A stretch of DNA of 64,000 bases from Pseudomonas arcuscaelestis. Its GTDB lineage: Bacteria > Pseudomonadota > Gammaproteobacteria > Pseudomonadales > Pseudomonadaceae. Below, piece by piece: positions 27,286 to 36,109 of the stretch (positions are counted from its first letter, which is position 1; each line of letters begins with the position of its first letter). A program made the position numbers and the translations under genes. The notes beneath the pieces were generated by a model. It did no database searches. It was not told where the DNA came from and saw only the letters and a program-made list of their open reading frames with translations. The stretch lies in the NCBI RefSeq assembly GCF_016881005.1, contig NZ_JACOPV010000015.1, positions 62,001 through 126,000 of the forward strand. Reading direction: 5' to 3'.

Positions 27286-27513
27286 TCAGTGCTTCAACTG
27301 CACCTTGCTCAAGGCCACTTCGATCAGGTTTTGGGCGTTTTCGATTTCGTGCATGGTGGCCAGGGTAAGAACCTGCCCTGGGGCGCTCGAATGCAGCAGG
27401 ACTGTTTGTTGCGCGATGGCCAGGGCGCAGACCATGTATTCGGAGATTTGGATGAGGACGTCTTCAAGAGACTGGTTGTTGGCATTTGGTGGATCTGGGA
27501 CGATTTTCAACAT
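27286..27513 (-). CDS. DUF6124-family small protein
   Basis: The protein has 75 residues from ATG 27513, supported by GGGAGG 6 bp upstream; the longer frame to 27873 lacks such support. It opens MLKIVPDPPN, the family's usual start, then a helical region with LEDVLIQISEYMVCALAIAQQ and HEIENAQNLIEVAL. The family is widespread in Pseudomonas and functionally uncharacterised. It is 81 bp upstream of the DUF3077 gene in the same direction, probably one transcript. Confidence 0.75.
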   Translation of the reverse strand: MLKIVPDPPNANNQSLEDVLIQISEYMVCALAIAQQTVLLHSSAPGQVLTLATMHEIENAQNLIEVALSKVQLKH

Positions 27514-28076
27514 GGTGCCTCCCGGTGAGTGGAGCCGCCACGAATCTGCTGTCAAACAAATGGGTGGCAACTGTACGCGGGTTGACAGACCGAACACCGG
27601 AGAACTCGGCGCACACGAAGGTGCCCCACGTACAATTGCCATAAAGCTTGCACATGTCTTCGATGAGTACGGCCTGTCAAAACCGGTCGTTGAACACCAA
27701 CGACCCGCCGAGACTAGAGCCCTCATACGGCCATCGCAATGCCACAAGTGCGGCAAAAGTATGATTCGGAAATGGACTACATGGAATCGGGAAATTCTGA
27801 AGATTAAGCGCCAAACCATGAACGAAACCTCGCCGATAATCGACAAGTCCTGACCGTTTCCTACAGCAAACAAGCGCTAAGCAGTTGGACATCCTGTGCT
27901 AAAGATGGTTATCGGTCTACGTAGGTGGCATTAGTTGGCGTTACAAAACAATGTCGTCGATCAGGTGACCCTCCCTAGGCATGGGCCATCATAGGAGGTC
28001 AGTGGAGCGTGCTCAGTTCATGTTCTGCGCAATATACGAAGGGCAACCAAGCCCTCATTTTTTGCTGGGGCGGTTG
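27514..28076. other. Intergenic stretch without a recognisable gene
   Basis: About 560 bp lie between the divergent DUF6124 gene and the transglycosylase lipoprotein. Frames on both strands are open for up to 200 codons, but their composition is poor in recognisable motifs and there is no Shine-Dalgarno. It must hold both divergent promoters. An inverted repeat AACCGGTCGTTG...CAACGACCC is visible near 27680-27705. Confidence 0.45.
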
Positions 28077-28679
28077 ATGAAACAAGGGCGGTTTTGGGCA
28101 TTCATGCTGATGTTGGTGATTCTGGCGGGCTGCGCTACCGCGCCGCCGAGGGATCAGGGCAACCTCTGCAATATCTATCGCCAGTACCCTGACTGGTACG
28201 AAGATTCGCTAGAGATGCAGAAGCAGTGGGGTACGCCGCAACATGTAGCGATGGCGATCATGAAGCAGGAAAGCAGCTACATCCACGATGCGCTGCCACC
28301 GCGCGATTACCTGCTGTGGGTGATTCCGTGGGGGCGTGTCAGCTCGGCCTATGGTTATGCACAGGCTCAGGACCCAGTCTGGGGTGAGTACAAGGCTGGT
28401 ACGGGTAATGGCGGCTCGCGGGACAACTTCGATGATGCGGTCATGTTCATTGGCTGGTACACCGCAGGTACCCAGCGTCAGTTGGGGATTTCCAAATGGG
28501 ACACCTACAACCAGTACCTGGCCTACCACGAGGGCCGTGGCGGTTTCAGTCGCGGTAGCTATCGCGCCAAGCCCTGGCTGATGCAGGTCGCGCGCAAGGT
28601 GGAGCAGCAGGCCAAGGTTTACGGTGCGCAGCTCAAGCAGTGCCGGGCGGAGCTTGAGGATGATCGCGGCTGGTTTTGA
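28077..28679 (+). CDS. Lipoprotein with lytic transglycosylase (SLT) domain
   Basis: The protein has 200 residues from ATG 28077. The signal peptide MKQGRFWAFMLMLVILAGC has the lipobox L-A-G-C (Cys19), so it should be an envelope lipoprotein. The SLT-like core has the catalytic Glu in AIMKQESSYI, then SSAYGYAQAQDPVWGEY (the GxxQ-type segment) and AYHEGRGGF. It would cleave peptidoglycan glycan strands. It is convergent with the PucR gene. An upstream ATG at 27981 is in frame but would disrupt the signal peptide. Confidence 0.85.
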   Translation: MKQGRFWAFMLMLVILAGCATAPPRDQGNLCNIYRQYPDWYEDSLEMQKQWGTPQHVAMAIMKQESSYIHDALPPRDYLLWVIPWGRVSSAYGYAQAQDPVWGEYKAGTGNGGSRDNFDDAVMFIGWYTAGTQRQLGISKWDTYNQYLAYHEGRGGFSRGSYRAKPWLMQVARKVEQQAKVYGAQLKQCRAELEDDRGWF

Positions 28680-28713
28680 TGCTGTCGATGGCTGGGTCCG
28701 TACTGGCTGTTAG

Positions 28714-30210
28714 TTACGGGGTGTTCGGCAGATCGGCCACTACCCAGCGGCTTTGCAGGGCAAACCACAATGTCGCCACGTCGGCGGTACTGTCCATGGA
28801 TCGGCCGCTGATCGTTTCAATCCGGCGGATGCGATACACCAGCGTTTGCTTGTGCACATGCAAGCGTTTGGCGGCGTGCAGCCACGAGCGGTTTTCTTCG
28901 AGAAACACCTGCAGTGTCTGAAGCAAGGCAGTGCCGTGTGCTTGGTCATAGGCATGCAGCGCGCCCAGCACCGAGCGGAAAGCACGCATGGCTTCGTCCG
29001 GGGTGCGCGGCAGCCAGGGGGTGTCGGTTTCCAATTCTGCAAAGCAGCACACCCGCCGCTGGGCATGGGTGTGGGCGCAGGCCAGCAGGGCTTCACGCAG
29101 CGCTTCTGCACTGCGCTGCAAACTTTGCAGGGGGGCGCTTGAGCCCAGGTTCAGGTCAAGTTGCTCGCTCAGCAACGGCTGCAATCCATCGGCGTGCAGC
29201 AGGATGAGTTCTTCACCCTGAATACGTACCAGCAATCGCTCGTTCAGAAGCCTTAGCAGCGTTTCAGTTTTGCCGTGCAGGCCCGGCGCTCGGGCCACGC
29301 TGAAAACGGCCTGGTCCAAGGTCAGGCCGGGTAACTGCTCGTGCAGCCTCTGGTTGGCCTGCTCGTGGCCGAGGCGCTGGTGCAGCAGGTCATCTATCAA
29401 CTCCGAGCCCAGTCGCAAACGGCGTTCACGCTCGGCTTGGCGGCGTTGTACTTCCAGGCCAAGCACCGCGGTTAGGTGATGCAACAGGCCATAGTCGGGC
29501 AAGCGATCGCCGGTCACCACCAGCAGGCAACTCTGATCGGTCGACAGTTCAATGCTCAGCGCTTCGCCTTGCGGCAAGGTGTGGCGGCGCAGCATCGGTT
29601 GTTGCTCGCCGTGTCGGGGGCGGCTGGCAAGCAGCGCGGTGCGCTGGGTATCGGGCAGGGGGGCGAGTTGTTCGTCCCAGGGCAGGAGTGTTTCGAGCAC
29701 AAGCACATACAGGCGACATTGAATGTCGGCTTCCAAACGCCCAACCAATGCCGCCAGGCTCAGGCCGGTGATGCTCAGTCTGGCGCTTTCATACACCCGT
29801 GCCAGCGCGCTGCGGCGCTGGTATTCCTCTTTCTGGTTGGCATCGATGATTGCTCGGGTCACGGCCGCGAACGGTACGCCGTACTCGGTCAGCATTACCG
29901 GAAAACCCAATTGCTGGGCGCAGTCGGCAAGGGCATCGAGGTTGTCGGGCGCCTGCATGTGCTCGCCAATCATCATGCCGGCGATGCCCGCGTCGGCAAG
30001 CCGTTGCACATACTCGCGTTGCGCCTGGGGCTCGGCGGGAACGCCAAGGCCGGTGGTCATCAGCACATCGCCTTCTCCCAGCCATTCGCTGGGGTCGGGC
30101 AATTCGCAAACGTGAGCCCAGCGCACTTCGCGCTCAAGGCCATCGGCTCCGCTCAAAAGGTGAGAGCGGAGCTCGGGGAGGGCAATCAAGTCACGGATGT
30201 GAAGTGACAT
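28714..30210 (-). CDS. PucR/CdaR-family transcriptional regulator
   Basis: The protein has 498 residues from ATG 30210 (GGAG upstream); longer in-frame starts are less likely. N-terminal PucR domain (MSLHIRDLIALPELRSHLLSG), a middle GGDEF-like/CdaR portion, and the C-terminal PucR HTH_30 (FLEENRSWLHAAKRLHVHKQTLVYRIRRIE). Family members respond to purine, amino acid or polyamine metabolites. It is last in the oxidoreductase-cupin-permease operon and probably controls it. Confidence 0.9.
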   Translation of the reverse strand: MSLHIRDLIALPELRSHLLSGADGLEREVRWAHVCELPDPSEWLGEGDVLMTTGLGVPAEPQAQREYVQRLADAGIAGMMIGEHMQAPDNLDALADCAQQLGFPVMLTEYGVPFAAVTRAIIDANQKEEYQRRSALARVYESARLSITGLSLAALVGRLEADIQCRLYVLVLETLLPWDEQLAPLPDTQRTALLASRPRHGEQQPMLRRHTLPQGEALSIELSTDQSCLLVVTGDRLPDYGLLHHLTAVLGLEVQRRQAERERRLRLGSELIDDLLHQRLGHEQANQRLHEQLPGLTLDQAVFSVARAPGLHGKTETLLRLLNERLLVRIQGEELILLHADGLQPLLSEQLDLNLGSSAPLQSLQRSAEALREALLACAHTHAQRRVCCFAELETDTPWLPRTPDEAMRAFRSVLGALHAYDQAHGTALLQTLQVFLEENRSWLHAAKRLHVHKQTLVYRIRRIETISGRSMDSTADVATLWFALQSRWVVADLPNTP

Positions 30211-30272
30211 GCTCAGGCTGCTCCAGTGGGTAACGCAGGGGGCCGGGATCATCCGGCCCGTGAGTCGCGTCA

Positions 30273-31505
30273 TCACCAGCTGGAAGGTAGCATTCCGATG
30301 GCGGACAGCACCGCATACACGCCGCTAAAGGCGAAGATTACGATGATGCCGACCTGAATGATTGGATGAGCATACCAGCCACATTTGAACGCAGGTTCTT
30401 TATCGCCATGCTTGCGTGCGGCATTGAGCAGCAGTACCGGAATGATGCCCATCAACACGCCGCCGAAGGTACCGGCAAAGTACAGCGCATTGACGAAGCC
30501 GCTGACACCCGAATAGGCAAGGATGAAGGGTGGAATCGCCACCACCGCCAGCACCATCAGGCGTTTGCCGCGATGGCTTTCATCGCCTAGACGGAAGTGA
30601 TCGAAGATGTTGGTGAACAGGCATCCGCCCAGGCCCCAGTACGAGGTGAGCATGGCCAGCAGGGCGAAGGTGTTAGCAACGTAGTAGGCCCACTGGCCCA
30701 ACGAACGGCCCCAACTGAGGGTGGCAACTTCGCTGAGGTTTTCAGTGCCCACCAGGGCAATGACCGATGCCGGGATAGCGGCCACCAGCACGAAGGTCAG
30801 CAGCATGCCGCCGATGATCAGGCGTGGCAGGCGCTTGGGGGTGTCCAGGTTGCCGCGCACAAGTTCAGGTACCAGGAACTGCGCACCGAATACAAAGACC
30901 GCCAGGTTGAACACCGGCACCACGTACTGCCACTGGCTTTGCCACAGGTGCATGAGTTGCGTGTCTTCATGCATTACCGTCGCGCCAATCAGCAGGCAGA
31001 CAATCATCACCATGCCGGCGCTGATCAGCTTTTCCGCCACCCCCAGGGCTTTGAGGCCCAGGTACAGCACCAGGGCTGAGGGGACAAAGAAGATCAGGCT
31101 GCCCATCTGCCGACTCAGGCCGAACTGGCCGAAGAAGTCGGTAAGGATATTGCCGCTGCCGGTCATGTAGGCGATCAGCGCGCCATAGCTATTGGCGGCC
31201 ACGGCAATAAAAATCAGCCAGCCGCCGAACGGCCCGAGGTATTTGCGCGACAGGCCGCTCAGTTGTTTGTTTTCACGGGTGCGCAGGCAGGTTTCGGCCA
31301 CGTAGAGCATGGTGATAATGCAAAACAGGCAGGTGATGGCCAGGCACGCCAGCAAGGGTATGTAGCCGACCTTGCGCGCGGCGAAGGCCATGCTCAGCAC
31401 GCCGGCGCCGATGTTCGTGCCGATGATGATGCCGATGGTTTCCATTCGCCCAAGGGCGTGGGCCTTCAGTCCCGAAGGCGCTTCGATAGGTTGTTGTACA
31501 CCCAC
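30273..31505 (-). CDS. HAAAP-family amino acid permease
   Basis: The protein has 410 residues with about 11 membrane segments. The start is GTG 31505 with GAGG upstream. The N-terminal GTNIGAGVLSMAFAARKVG is the first-helix signature of the hydroxy/aromatic amino acid permease family (TC 2.A.42; Mtr, TyrP, SdaC relatives). It is a proton symporter for an amino acid or related amine; the substrate cannot be told by eye. It lies 47 bp after the cupin gene and 62 bp before the PucR gene. Confidence 0.85.
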   Translation of the reverse strand: MGVQQPIEAPSGLKAHALGRMETIGIIIGTNIGAGVLSMAFAARKVGYIPLLACLAITCLFCIITMLYVAETCLRTRENKQLSGLSRKYLGPFGGWLIFIAVAANSYGALIAYMTGSGNILTDFFGQFGLSRQMGSLIFFVPSALVLYLGLKALGVAEKLISAGMVMIVCLLIGATVMHEDTQLMHLWQSQWQYVVPVFNLAVFVFGAQFLVPELVRGNLDTPKRLPRLIIGGMLLTFVLVAAIPASVIALVGTENLSEVATLSWGRSLGQWAYYVANTFALLAMLTSYWGLGGCLFTNIFDHFRLGDESHRGKRLMVLAVVAIPPFILAYSGVSGFVNALYFAGTFGGVLMGIIPVLLLNAARKHGDKEPAFKCGWYAHPIIQVGIIVIFAFSGVYAVLSAIGMLPSSW

Positions 31506-31552
31506 TTATTGTTACCTCGTTTTGTATGTGGGAAGCGTGGCCGGTCAACAGC

Positions 31553-31900
31553 TCACTCAAGAATTACGTAGGTTTTGCGAACAGTTTGCTCAATGGTCCA
31601 GGTGCCTTGGGTATTGGCGGGGAAGTACAAGGCGTCTCCGGCGCTAAAGACCACCGGCTCGCCTTGATCGGGTGCGAAGCAGCCACTGCCGCTAACGATG
31701 TAGCTGTATTCGGCCTGTGCTACCTGGCGGCGGAAGCTGCCCGGGCTGCATTCCCAAACCCCCGTGGTGCCGCGCCCGTCGGGCAGTTGCTGGTGTGCTG
31801 CGGTACGCGCCTGGGCAACGGGTGTGTGCAGGGGGTCGCCGAGGGCGGTTGCCTCGCCAAAGGTCAGCGGAGCATGGGTGGCAATACGAACGATCGACAT
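31553..31900 (-). CDS. Small cupin-domain protein
   Basis: This is a 115-residue single-domain cupin of the cupin_3/EutQ-like type. GVWECSPGSFRRQVAQAEYSYIVSGSG and FSAGDALYFPANTQGTWTI are the two cupin motifs. The usual first-motif His pair is replaced (A-E-Y-S-Y), which is common in this subgroup. It starts 11 bp after the oxidoreductase stop. Such proteins often accompany DAO-type amine oxidoreductases; their exact role is not established. Confidence 0.85.
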   Translation of the reverse strand: MSIVRIATHAPLTFGEATALGDPLHTPVAQARTAAHQQLPDGRGTTGVWECSPGSFRRQVAQAEYSYIVSGSGCFAPDQGEPVVFSAGDALYFPANTQGTWTIEQTVRKTYVILE

Positions 31901-31911
31901 GATTGAAGTCC

Positions 31912-33318
31912 TCAGGCTTTGTCTTCGAGTCCGGCCGGCGCAAGGCTGGCCAGAAAGCGGTCCAGGGCGGCAGGCGCAGCGCCGGCCAGTTCCGAACGTT
32001 CTTTGCGGATGACGGCGTTGCGCACCAACGAGCCGCCCCAGTAGCGGATAGGCTCGGGCGGAAAGGTGCGGCAGTTGCGCTCAACCAGCGGGCAATTGCT
32101 CCAGGCGTCTGCACGGCCCAGGGCCAGGCTTGCCAGAATGCGCCCACCCAGGCGACTGGGGCCGACACCGTTACCGCTCCAGCCAATGCCGTAATGAATG
32201 TTGTCGTGGGCGTTCAAGCGCCCGAACACCGGCAAGCTGTCGTATGTTCTGTCGATAGGGCCGGACCATTGCGCGGCAATCGATGCTTTACCGAGCATGG
32301 GGTAGGTGCGGCGCAGGTCGGCCTCGGTCAGCGCCAGACTGGCAGCATCTTCGCTGAACACTTCGCCAATTTTTGAACCGAAACTCAGAGCGCCAGTGCC
32401 TTTGCCGAAGGCGATACGGCCGTCGCGGGTGGTGCGGTAGTAATCCACCATCAGTTGTGAGTCGGTGATGGCCTCGCCACCGGTCCAGCCGATGTCGGCC
32501 AAACGCTGTGGCATCGCTTCGGTGGTCACGATGGAGCTGTTGACCGGCACAATCAGCTTCGCCAGTGCCGGGATCGTTGCCGCCCAGGCGTTGACGGCCA
32601 GCACCACAGAGCGGGCCCGCAGGTTAGCCTGGGCGGTTTTCACCAAGGCGGGTTGGCCAGGTTCAATGTCACTCACACCCGTGCCTTCGTGAATCTCAAC
32701 GCCCATGGCCAACGCCACGCGGCGCATGCCTTCGACCAGCAGCGCGGGCTGTACTGTGGCATTGCTACGCTCGAATACACCGGCCAGGTGCACCGCTGAC
32801 CCGGTGCGCTGCGCTACTTCCTTGGCATCAAGTCGCTCGAAAGGCTGCACGCCCAAACGTTCGCAGGCTGCGAGGGTGCCGTTCCAGGTGTCGATATGTT
32901 GCGAAGTAGTTGCCGTCCACAACCAGCCGCTTTGCTGAAAATGGGCGTTGATGCCATGGCGTTTGCAGAATTCGCCCAGCTCTGTGATGGCTTGCTCGGC
33001 ACTGTTGCCGAGGAACAGGGCTTGCTCTTCGTTGCAAAAGCCGCGCAGGGTGCCGATCTTCGGCCACCATGACATGACGAAACCACCATTGCGCCCGGAA
33101 GCGCCGCCGCCGCACACATGCTGTTCAAGCACCATGACGCGGGCGTCCGGTTCAAGCTCCTTGATGGTCATGGCCGTCCACAGCCCGACAAAACCACCGC
33201 CGATAATCACCACATCCGCGTCATGGTTGCCTGTGAGTGGGGCTGTTCTGTTGGCGAGCAGATCGGTGGCTGACATCCAGTGGCTGGGTTTCAGCGGAGG
33301 GGTAAGCGTTAGTTTCAT
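31912..33318 (-). CDS. FAD-dependent oxidoreductase, DAO family (PuuB-like)
   Basis: The 468-residue protein has an N-terminal Rossmann motif DVVIIGGGFVGLWTAMTIKE (about residue 35) and the DAO signature GASGRNGGFVMSWWPK (about residue 72). It ends with GIGWSGNGVGPSRLGGRILA, typical of the FAD-binding C-terminus. It resembles gamma-glutamylputrescine oxidase and related amine oxidases, so oxidation of an amine or D-/N-methyl amino acid is likely. It is the first gene of the four-gene - strand operon. Confidence 0.87.
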   Translation of the reverse strand: MKLTLTPPLKPSHWMSATDLLANRTAPLTGNHDADVVIIGGGFVGLWTAMTIKELEPDARVMVLEQHVCGGGASGRNGGFVMSWWPKIGTLRGFCNEEQALFLGNSAEQAITELGEFCKRHGINAHFQQSGWLWTATTSQHIDTWNGTLAACERLGVQPFERLDAKEVAQRTGSAVHLAGVFERSNATVQPALLVEGMRRVALAMGVEIHEGTGVSDIEPGQPALVKTAQANLRARSVVLAVNAWAATIPALAKLIVPVNSSIVTTEAMPQRLADIGWTGGEAITDSQLMVDYYRTTRDGRIAFGKGTGALSFGSKIGEVFSEDAASLALTEADLRRTYPMLGKASIAAQWSGPIDRTYDSLPVFGRLNAHDNIHYGIGWSGNGVGPSRLGGRILASLALGRADAWSNCPLVERNCRTFPPEPIRYWGGSLVRNAVIRKERSELAGAAPAALDRFLASLAPAGLEDKA

Positions 33319-33550
33319 TGTGAGCCCCTGGCTAGTGGAATGTGGGCCAGTGTCAACGGGGGCATGCGGTGCGACAATTAGACGCTTTTAGGAATTAGTA
33401 CCGGGTGCTCATACGATCGTACGAAGCCATGTTGCACCGGCAGTGGTGGGCGTGCCTCGCGGCAATGTTGCTGGCTCACCGTAAAGCCAGGCGTTGCTGC
33501 CGCTTCACGCCAGATAGCAGAGCACGTTAATCCCAGTAATCAGCACTAAA

Positions 33551-33581
33551 TTACCTATTATGTGTTGAAAATAGAGGTAAT
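33551..33581. promoter_or_regulatory. Inverted repeat upstream of hipA (candidate HipB operator)
   Basis: TTACCTATT and AATAGAGGTAA form an imperfect inverted repeat of about 31 bp span in AT-rich DNA, 74 bp before the hipA start. HipB-type antitoxins repress their own operons through such repeats. Assignment is by position and symmetry only. Confidence 0.4.
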
Positions 33582-33625
33582 AAGAACTTTATTGCCGACT
33601 AACGACCGGTGCGCTATATTAAGCA

Positions 33626-33637
33626 GTACTAAAGTAC
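33626..33637. promoter_or_regulatory. GTACT-AA-AGTAC inverted repeat upstream of hipA
   Basis: A perfect 5+5 inverted repeat with a 2-bp centre lies 17 bp before ATG 33655 and overlaps the probable promoter (TATATTAAG just upstream). It is a second candidate operator for autoregulation of the hip operon. Confidence 0.4.
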
Positions 33638-33654
33638 CGACTTTCGAGGGCCTC

Positions 33655-34971
33655 ATGGCAGAGCAACTTACTCTACAAACCTACGTAGAGGGACGATGGC
33701 ATGACGCTTTGATTCTTACCGCTCAAAATGGTACGCGTGTGGCTGAAGGGCGCTGTTCCGCTGCCTATGACCAAGGCTATTTGCTGGCGTTCATCGAAAG
33801 CATTGAGTCCATTTTCGAGCCCGCGGTAAGTGTGAATCTACCGTTGAGCTGGACGAACACGGACACCGTCGGCTATCCGGCATTTGTCTATGACATCGTC
33901 CCCGCCGGTGCAGCGCGCAGATCCCTCGAAGCGCGTTTCGGGCACGAGAAGCCTGAGGGAATGGACATGGAGTTGTTCCTGTTCAAACGGTGCACGCCGG
34001 CGCCCATTGGCCATTTACGGATCAAAGAGTCGGCCGAACTGATCGACTCCGCCAGAGACATAGCCTTTGCTCGGCAAAACGTCGTAGAGCGATCCAACGA
34101 TTTTCTCGAATACGCGTATGAACTAGGTGCGGCAATGGGCGGTGCAACGGGTGCTCAGGGAGAGGCGCCGAAGTTGCTCATGACCGAGGATGTGGATGGC
34201 GGTTTGCACGCTGATGCAGTGCTCGCAGACAACCAGGCTTATCGTCACTGGCTGGTGAAGTTCGCTCGCAACAAAGTCACCGAGCGCGACAGAGACATCC
34301 TGCGTGCCGAGTTCCATTATTATCGGGCGATTGCGGCACTGGGCCTTGATACCGTCTCAACCAATGGGTTGGCGCTGGAGGAAGCCGAGAAACCGAGTCT
34401 TTGGATGCCGCGCTTCGATAGATGTGTAGAGGACGGCAAGGTAGAGCGCATCGCAATGGAGTCGATCTATTCAGTGTGCGCAAATACCGTGCCTGGCTCT
34501 GCTATGAGGCATGAAAACGTGATAAAGCGCCTGTGCCAGTTGTGGAAAGCCAATCAGCAAGCTGATGAGATCGAAGACCTTGTTTTCGAATACGTACGTC
34601 GCGATCTGCTCAACCGAATTTTGGGCAACTCTGACAACCATGGCCGCAATGCATCGATCTTTCATCACAAGGGTCGGCTGCAACTGGCACCTATCTATGA
34701 CCTGGCACCGATGGTGCTTGATCCTGAAGGCGTTACTCGAGTAACAAAGTGGCAGAGTGAGCGCGCTGGCGCCCCTGATTGGCACTCTGTGTGCGCCTCA
34801 TTTGATGGCCTGCTCGACTCGAATTACCTGATGAGCCGATTAAGGCGTGCAGCTGAGGATTTCCGTGCGCTTCCTGGTCTGCTCAGCGAGATGCCGGAGA
34901 GTGTACGTACCGCGCAGTCAATTCCTTTGAACAATTTGGATGTCCGTTTAGGTGAATGGGGGCTGCGATGA
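33655..34971 (+). CDS. hipA: HipA-family toxin kinase
   Basis: The protein has 438 residues from ATG 33655 (GAGGG upstream). HipA kinase motifs are present: the Gly-rich loop GATGAQGEAPKLLM (about residue 165), the ATP-binding Lys in HWLVKFARNK, the catalytic loop RILGNSDNHGRNASI, and the metal-binding LAPIYDLAPM. E. coli HipA phosphorylates glutamyl-tRNA synthetase and causes growth arrest; the target here is not known. It overlaps the antitoxin gene by 4 bp (ATGA). Toxin before antitoxin is the reverse of E. coli hipBA. The operon is AT-richer than the flanking genes, suggesting acquisition. Confidence 0.9.
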   Translation: MAEQLTLQTYVEGRWHDALILTAQNGTRVAEGRCSAAYDQGYLLAFIESIESIFEPAVSVNLPLSWTNTDTVGYPAFVYDIVPAGAARRSLEARFGHEKPEGMDMELFLFKRCTPAPIGHLRIKESAELIDSARDIAFARQNVVERSNDFLEYAYELGAAMGGATGAQGEAPKLLMTEDVDGGLHADAVLADNQAYRHWLVKFARNKVTERDRDILRAEFHYYRAIAALGLDTVSTNGLALEEAEKPSLWMPRFDRCVEDGKVERIAMESIYSVCANTVPGSAMRHENVIKRLCQLWKANQQADEIEDLVFEYVRRDLLNRILGNSDNHGRNASIFHHKGRLQLAPIYDLAPMVLDPEGVTRVTKWQSERAGAPDWHSVCASFDGLLDSNYLMSRLRRAAEDFRALPGLLSEMPESVRTAQSIPLNNLDVRLGEWGLR

Positions 34972-35318
34972 AAACCATCTCGATCGAAGAACGCCAGAGG
35001 CTGATTGAGGACATCACGCAGCAGAATATAACCGGCCGGGAAACCCTGGGGGTTTCGATTCGTCGCTTGCGCGTCGAGGTGACCGGGCTCGATCAGGCGA
35101 CTTTTGCCACTATGTGCAAAATGTCGACGAAAGCGCTTTATCAGTTGGAAACTGACAGGGGTAATCCCACGATCAATACACTCAATGGCATTTTGCGCAT
35201 CTTCGGCATGAGGATGACCTTAGGCGCAATCATCAGTGCCCCGACCCAAGGCACGCAAGAGCAGGTGATTATCAAGAAGCGCGGTGCCCGGCCAGGGTTA
35301 CGAAAAGCCAGCGCCTAA
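34968..35318 (+). CDS. hipB: HipB-like XRE antitoxin
   Basis: The protein has 116 residues from ATG 34968, coupled to the hipA stop; ATG 34956 would add four residues. The XRE HTH is at residues about 40-80 (LDQATFATMCKMSTKALYQLETDRGNPTINTLNGIL). The C-terminal tail is basic (IIKKRGARPGLRKASA). It should neutralise the HipA-like kinase and repress the operon. The 3' end overlaps the convergent tatD gene by 21 bp. Confidence 0.85.
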   Translation: MKTISIEERQRLIEDITQQNITGRETLGVSIRRLRVEVTGLDQATFATMCKMSTKALYQLETDRGNPTINTLNGILRIFGMRMTLGAIISAPTQGTQEQVIIKKRGARPGLRKASA

Positions 35319-36107
35319 GTGAGAGCCTTGCGTCCAACCGAACAACTCACACGCATTATGCGTACTCACCTCGGCCAAGCGCTGCGGCGTAATGCCGATT
35401 ATTTGCGCCAGTGCCACGGCGATGTGTGGCAAATGCTCCGGGCTGTTGCGTAGGCCTGCGAACATTGCCGGGGCCATGTCCGGGGCGTCGGTCTCCAGTA
35501 CCAGGCTTTCCAGCGCCAGTTGCGGCAGCACTTTGTGCAGGCGCAAGGCTTGCGGCCAGGTTGCGGCACCGCCCAGGCCCAGTTTGAAGCCAAGCTTGTG
35601 GTATTCGCGGGCCTCCTCAACGCTGCCGGCAAACGCATGGATGATGCCGCCGCGCTGGAGTTTGTAGCGTTTGAGGGTGGCAATTACGGCGGCGTGACTG
35701 CGCCGCACGTGGAGCAGGGCGGGCAGGTTGAAGTCGACGGCCAGTTGCAGTTGCCCTTCAAACCAATGCTGCTGGCGCTCGCGGTCAAGCTCGGGCAGGT
35801 AATAGTCCAGGCCAAATTCGCCCACCGCGCACAGTTGGCGCTCGCCACGCAGGCGGCTCAACCAGTCGCCCAGCTCCTGCAGGTGTTGCGGGCGATGCTG
35901 GTCGAGGTACACCGGGTGCAGGCCGAAAGCGGCGTACAGGTTGGGGTCGCTGCTGACCAGCTCCCATACCCGCTGCCAGTTGTTCTGGTACACGCCCAGC
36001 ACCACCATGCGTTCGACACCCGCGGCCCTGGCGTTGGCCAACAGCGCCGTACGGTCAGGGTCGAAGTCTGGAAAATCCAGATGGGTGTGGGTGTCGATCA
36101 GGCGCAT
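35298..36107 (-). CDS. TatD-family metal-dependent hydrolase
   Basis: The 269-residue protein has the TatD metal-binding pattern: DTHTHLDF at the N-terminus, GEFGLDYY (about 95), LLHVRRSH (about 132), HAFAGS (about 156) and ETDAPD (about 202). The family acts as 3'-5' DNA/RNA exonuclease or other phosphodiesterase; this is the YjjV-like subgroup. It starts 2 bp after the fruR stop, so it is co-transcribed with it. Confidence 0.9.
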   Translation of the reverse strand: MRLIDTHTHLDFPDFDPDRTALLANARAAGVERMVVLGVYQNNWQRVWELVSSDPNLYAAFGLHPVYLDQHRPQHLQELGDWLSRLRGERQLCAVGEFGLDYYLPELDRERQQHWFEGQLQLAVDFNLPALLHVRRSHAAVIATLKRYKLQRGGIIHAFAGSVEEAREYHKLGFKLGLGGAATWPQALRLHKVLPQLALESLVLETDAPDMAPAMFAGLRNSPEHLPHIAVALAQIIGITPQRLAEVSTHNACELFGWTQGSHLGAGFS

Positions 36108-36109
36108 GT

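Larger units (their letters stand above)
33319..33654. other. Divergent promoter region between DAO operon and hipA
   Basis: 336 bp with no gene seen. It holds the perfect palindrome TACGATCGTA (33412-33421), 93 bp upstream of the oxidoreductase start and a candidate operator for that operon. It also holds the two inverted repeats near hipA listed separately. The hipA-proximal half is clearly AT-richer than the rest. Confidence 0.5.

Noticed and set aside
27514..27873. Longer start for the DUF6124 gene or a separate gene upstream
   Set aside because: The family N-terminus MLKIVPDPP with GGGAGG in front fixes the start at 27513. The upstream extension has Cys/Arg/Ser-rich random-looking sequence.
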